6,507 nt of DNA from positions 1-6,507 of the forward strand of contig JAJZMN010000175.1 of the NCBI GenBank assembly GCA_021850345.1. Reading direction: 5' to 3'. Within the stretch, counting starts at the first letter, position 1. Each line of letters opens with the position of its first letter. Positions 5,348 to 6,507 of this stretch are shown here, piece by piece. The notes beneath the pieces are model-generated. The model ran no database searches and was not told where the DNA came from. It saw nothing but the letters and a program-made list of their open reading frames with translations. The DNA comes from Actinomycetes bacterium (lineage in GTDB: Bacteria; Actinomycetota; Acidimicrobiia; Acidimicrobiales; RAAP-2). Both the position numbers and the translations under genes were made by a program.

Positions 5348-6373
5348 GTGAGACATGACCCCGAGGCTGCGGCCTCTTTGAGGGACCACAAAGTCCTGCT
5401 CTACGGCGACGATCGGCAGTTCGTGCGAGCCGTCGGCGAATCCGCCTTCGGGGAGCTGATCGACGGTGGGTTCGTCGTGCTCATGGGAAGCACCCCGCAG
5501 CTGGCAGCGGCCGAGGAATGGATCGAGCTCTCCCGCGATGCGGCAGCACGCCCCTCGGCCCTTGGCCGCTACGTCACGATCGACGCCGAGGCCGTAGCCG
5601 ACGAGCTCGCCGTCGCCGAGGAGCCGGCGCGGGCCTTCGAAGAGGTGCTGTCCAACGCCTGTGGACAGGTCGGCTTGGCCTGGACGACCGTCCACATCTT
5701 CGGCAGCCTCGTCATCTTCGGCAGCCTCGTCGCGGCGCTGTGGGAACGCGGCAAGCCGGAGGTGGCGGCGTCGATCGAGAGCTTCGGCGACCGGCTGGCG
5801 GACGAGCACGGCGCGTCCATCCTGTGCGCGTATCCCGCAGCGGCCGTGGCGAGCCAGGAGAGACGCGGCGTCGTCGAGTCCTGCCACACCGCCGTCGTCG
5901 AGGCGCCGACGGTCCGGCTCGTTCCCGTACGCGTGGACATGCATCACGCCCATGCCGGAGTAACGGTGTCCGCGGCGACGTGCGCCCGGATGTTCCCCGC
6001 AGCCGTGCCCGCCTGCCGGGCGGCGCGGCACTTCGTTCGCGACATCCTCGAGTCCACCAAGTCCAACGACGAGATCATCGACACGATCGAGCTCATCTGC
6101 AGCGAGCTATCGGCGAACGCGGTGCGTCACGCTCACTCGGTATTCACTGTGGCACTGGAGTACTCGTCTACACACGTACGTATCGCCGTGACCGACGAGA
6201 GGCCCCCCGCCCCCGACGAAGACGACAGCTTTCCGGTACGCGCCGGCCGCGGCCTCGGCATCGTGGCCGCGCTCGCCCGGGACTGGGGTGTCGAGCTCTG
6301 CAAGCACGGCCACGCGGTCTGGGCCGAAGTCGCCGACGAGGTGGACGGACGGCCGACGGACAGCGGAGGCTGA
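5348..6373 (+). CDS. MEDS sensory domain plus HATPase (RsbW-like) regulatory protein
   Basis: A 341-residue soluble signalling protein. Residues about 11-200 match the MEDS (DcmR sensory) domain: DHKVLLYGDD, then GGFVVLMGSTPQLAAAEEWI, the IFGSLV...ALWERG helix and ILCAYP. MEDS domains are proposed to sense small molecules in actinobacterial and methylotroph regulators; no ligand can be inferred here. Residues about 225-330 form a GHKL ATPase domain of the anti-sigma/serine-kinase type: N-box CSELSANAVRHAHS (N257), a shortened G1 segment VTDERPP (D283 kept, the usual following glycine absent), and G2 GRGLGIV at 301-307. With no phospho-acceptor histidine region, it is more likely a SpoIIAB/RsbW-type switch than a histidine kinase. 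An exact 18-bp duplication makes IFGSLV appear twice at 117-128. GTG at 5348 is chosen because the domain begins right after it and GGGA lies eight bases upstream; start confidence is moderate. No partner anti-sigma antagonist or sigma factor is adjacent. Confidence 0.87.
   Translation: MRHDPEAAASLRDHKVLLYGDDRQFVRAVGESAFGELIDGGFVVLMGSTPQLAAAEEWIELSRDAAARPSALGRYVTIDAEAVADELAVAEEPARAFEEVLSNACGQVGLAWTTVHIFGSLVIFGSLVAALWERGKPEVAASIESFGDRLADEHGASILCAYPAAAVASQERRGVVESCHTAVVEAPTVRLVPVRVDMHHAHAGVTVSAATCARMFPAAVPACRAARHFVRDILESTKSNDEIIDTIELICSELSANAVRHAHSVFTVALEYSSTHVRIAVTDERPPAPDEDDSFPVRAGRGLGIVAALARDWGVELCKHGHAVWAEVADEVDGRPTDSGG
5696..5731. repeat. 18-bp perfect in-frame tandem duplication in the MEDS gene
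   Basis: The unit ATCTTCGGCAGCCTCGTC occurs at 5696-5713 and 5714-5731 with no mismatch, adding six residues (IFGSLV) inside the conserved helix of the MEDS domain. The lack of any silent difference suggests a recent event. Confidence 0.93.
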
Positions 6374-6390
6374 CGGCGTGGGCGCCCGAC

Positions 6391-6446
6391 CTCACCGAAA
6401 TGGGGTGCGGGGCGGGAAGCCCCCGGTTTCAGCCGTGGGGGGGTTG
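6391..6446 (+). mobile_element. Orphan IS200/IS605-like right end (omegaRNA/reRNA 3' scaffold remnant)
   Basis: The + strand carries an imperfect hairpin: CCCCCGG at 6420-6426 pairs with CCG (6433-6435) and GGGG (6437-6440), loop TTTCAG, with one unpaired T at 6436. The surrounding words (GGAAGCCCCCGG-TTTCAGCC-GTGGGGGG) closely resemble the subterminal right-end hairpins of IS200/IS605-family elements, which overlap the 3' end of tnpB and form the end of its guide RNA. The orientation implies that a tnpB should lie upstream on the + strand, but the MEDS-HATPase gene ends only 44 bases before the stem. The element is therefore a solo end or a small non-autonomous relic. A GC-rich transcription terminator for the upstream gene is the main alternative; the sequence after it (GGTTGTGAAC) is not a good U-tract. 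Confidence 0.5.
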
Positions 6447-6480
6447 TGAACTGCTCCGCTGACCATCACTAACTCTCTGC

Positions 6481-6492
6481 GAACATATGTAC
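6481..6492 (+). promoter_or_regulatory. LexA/SOS-box-like operator near the window end
   Basis: GAACATATGTAC matches the Gram-positive LexA operator GAAC-N4-GTTC at all but one defined base, and the preceding C gives CGAAC as in actinobacterial boxes. It lies in an AT-rich stretch just before an ATG at 6505-6507, so it may control a gene that begins at or beyond the window edge. The match is short and could be chance. Confidence 0.35.
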
Positions 6493-6507
6493 TAGCCTGT
6501 CCATATG

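Noticed and set aside
1..6507. tRNA, rRNA or CRISPR array
   Set aside because: No cloverleaf, rRNA core sequence or spaced repeat-spacer pattern was seen; all repeats found are contiguous duplications.

Overview
The window reads as chromosomal DNA of a high-GC Actinomycetota. G/C-ending codons dominate, the gene families are actinobacterial (DUF1707/SHOCT-like protein, MEDS plus HATPase regulator, hemerythrin-tailed P1B-5 ATPase), and no U-tract terminators are visible. An acidimicrobiial relative is a guess from this mix only; no rRNA or marker gene is present to settle it.

Layout. (1) 1-2046, plus: the C-terminal 681 residues of a P1B-5 metal-export ATPase (Ni/Fe type) with a C-terminal hemerythrin-like domain. 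Its N-terminus lies outside the window. (2) 3604-1992, minus: a CofE-like gamma-glutamyl ligase homologue, then a gap with a near-perfect 28-nt palindrome, then a 40-codon ORF with a strong Shine-Dalgarno whose stop overlaps the start of a universal stress protein gene (ATGA). The usp gene converges on the ATPase and overlaps its 3' end by 55 nt. (3) 3605-4248: a gene-poor divergent intergenic region with three tandem repeats, ending in three exact 10-bp repeats just upstream of a ribosome binding site. (4) 4249-5028, plus: a 35-codon ORF abutting a three-helix membrane protein with a DUF1707 domain. (5) 5348-6373, plus: a soluble MEDS-HATPase regulator preceded by a structured leader. (6) 6374-6507: a hairpin with an unpaired T that looks like an IS200/IS605 right end (omegaRNA/reRNA 3' scaffold) with no tnpB beside it, then an AT-rich stretch with a LexA/SOS-like operator next to the window end, where another gene probably starts.

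Functionally the genes look like stress and metal-homeostasis functions (metal export with a di-iron-type sensor domain, universal stress protein, a MEDS signalling protein with an anti-sigma-type ATPase domain) rather than one pathway. No complete defence system or new multi-gene system is apparent. The features most worth following up are the orphan IS605-type right end, the repeated appearance of 10-18 bp tandem duplications (one of them in frame in the MEDS domain), the divergent CofE homologue, and two small ORFs abutting larger genes.
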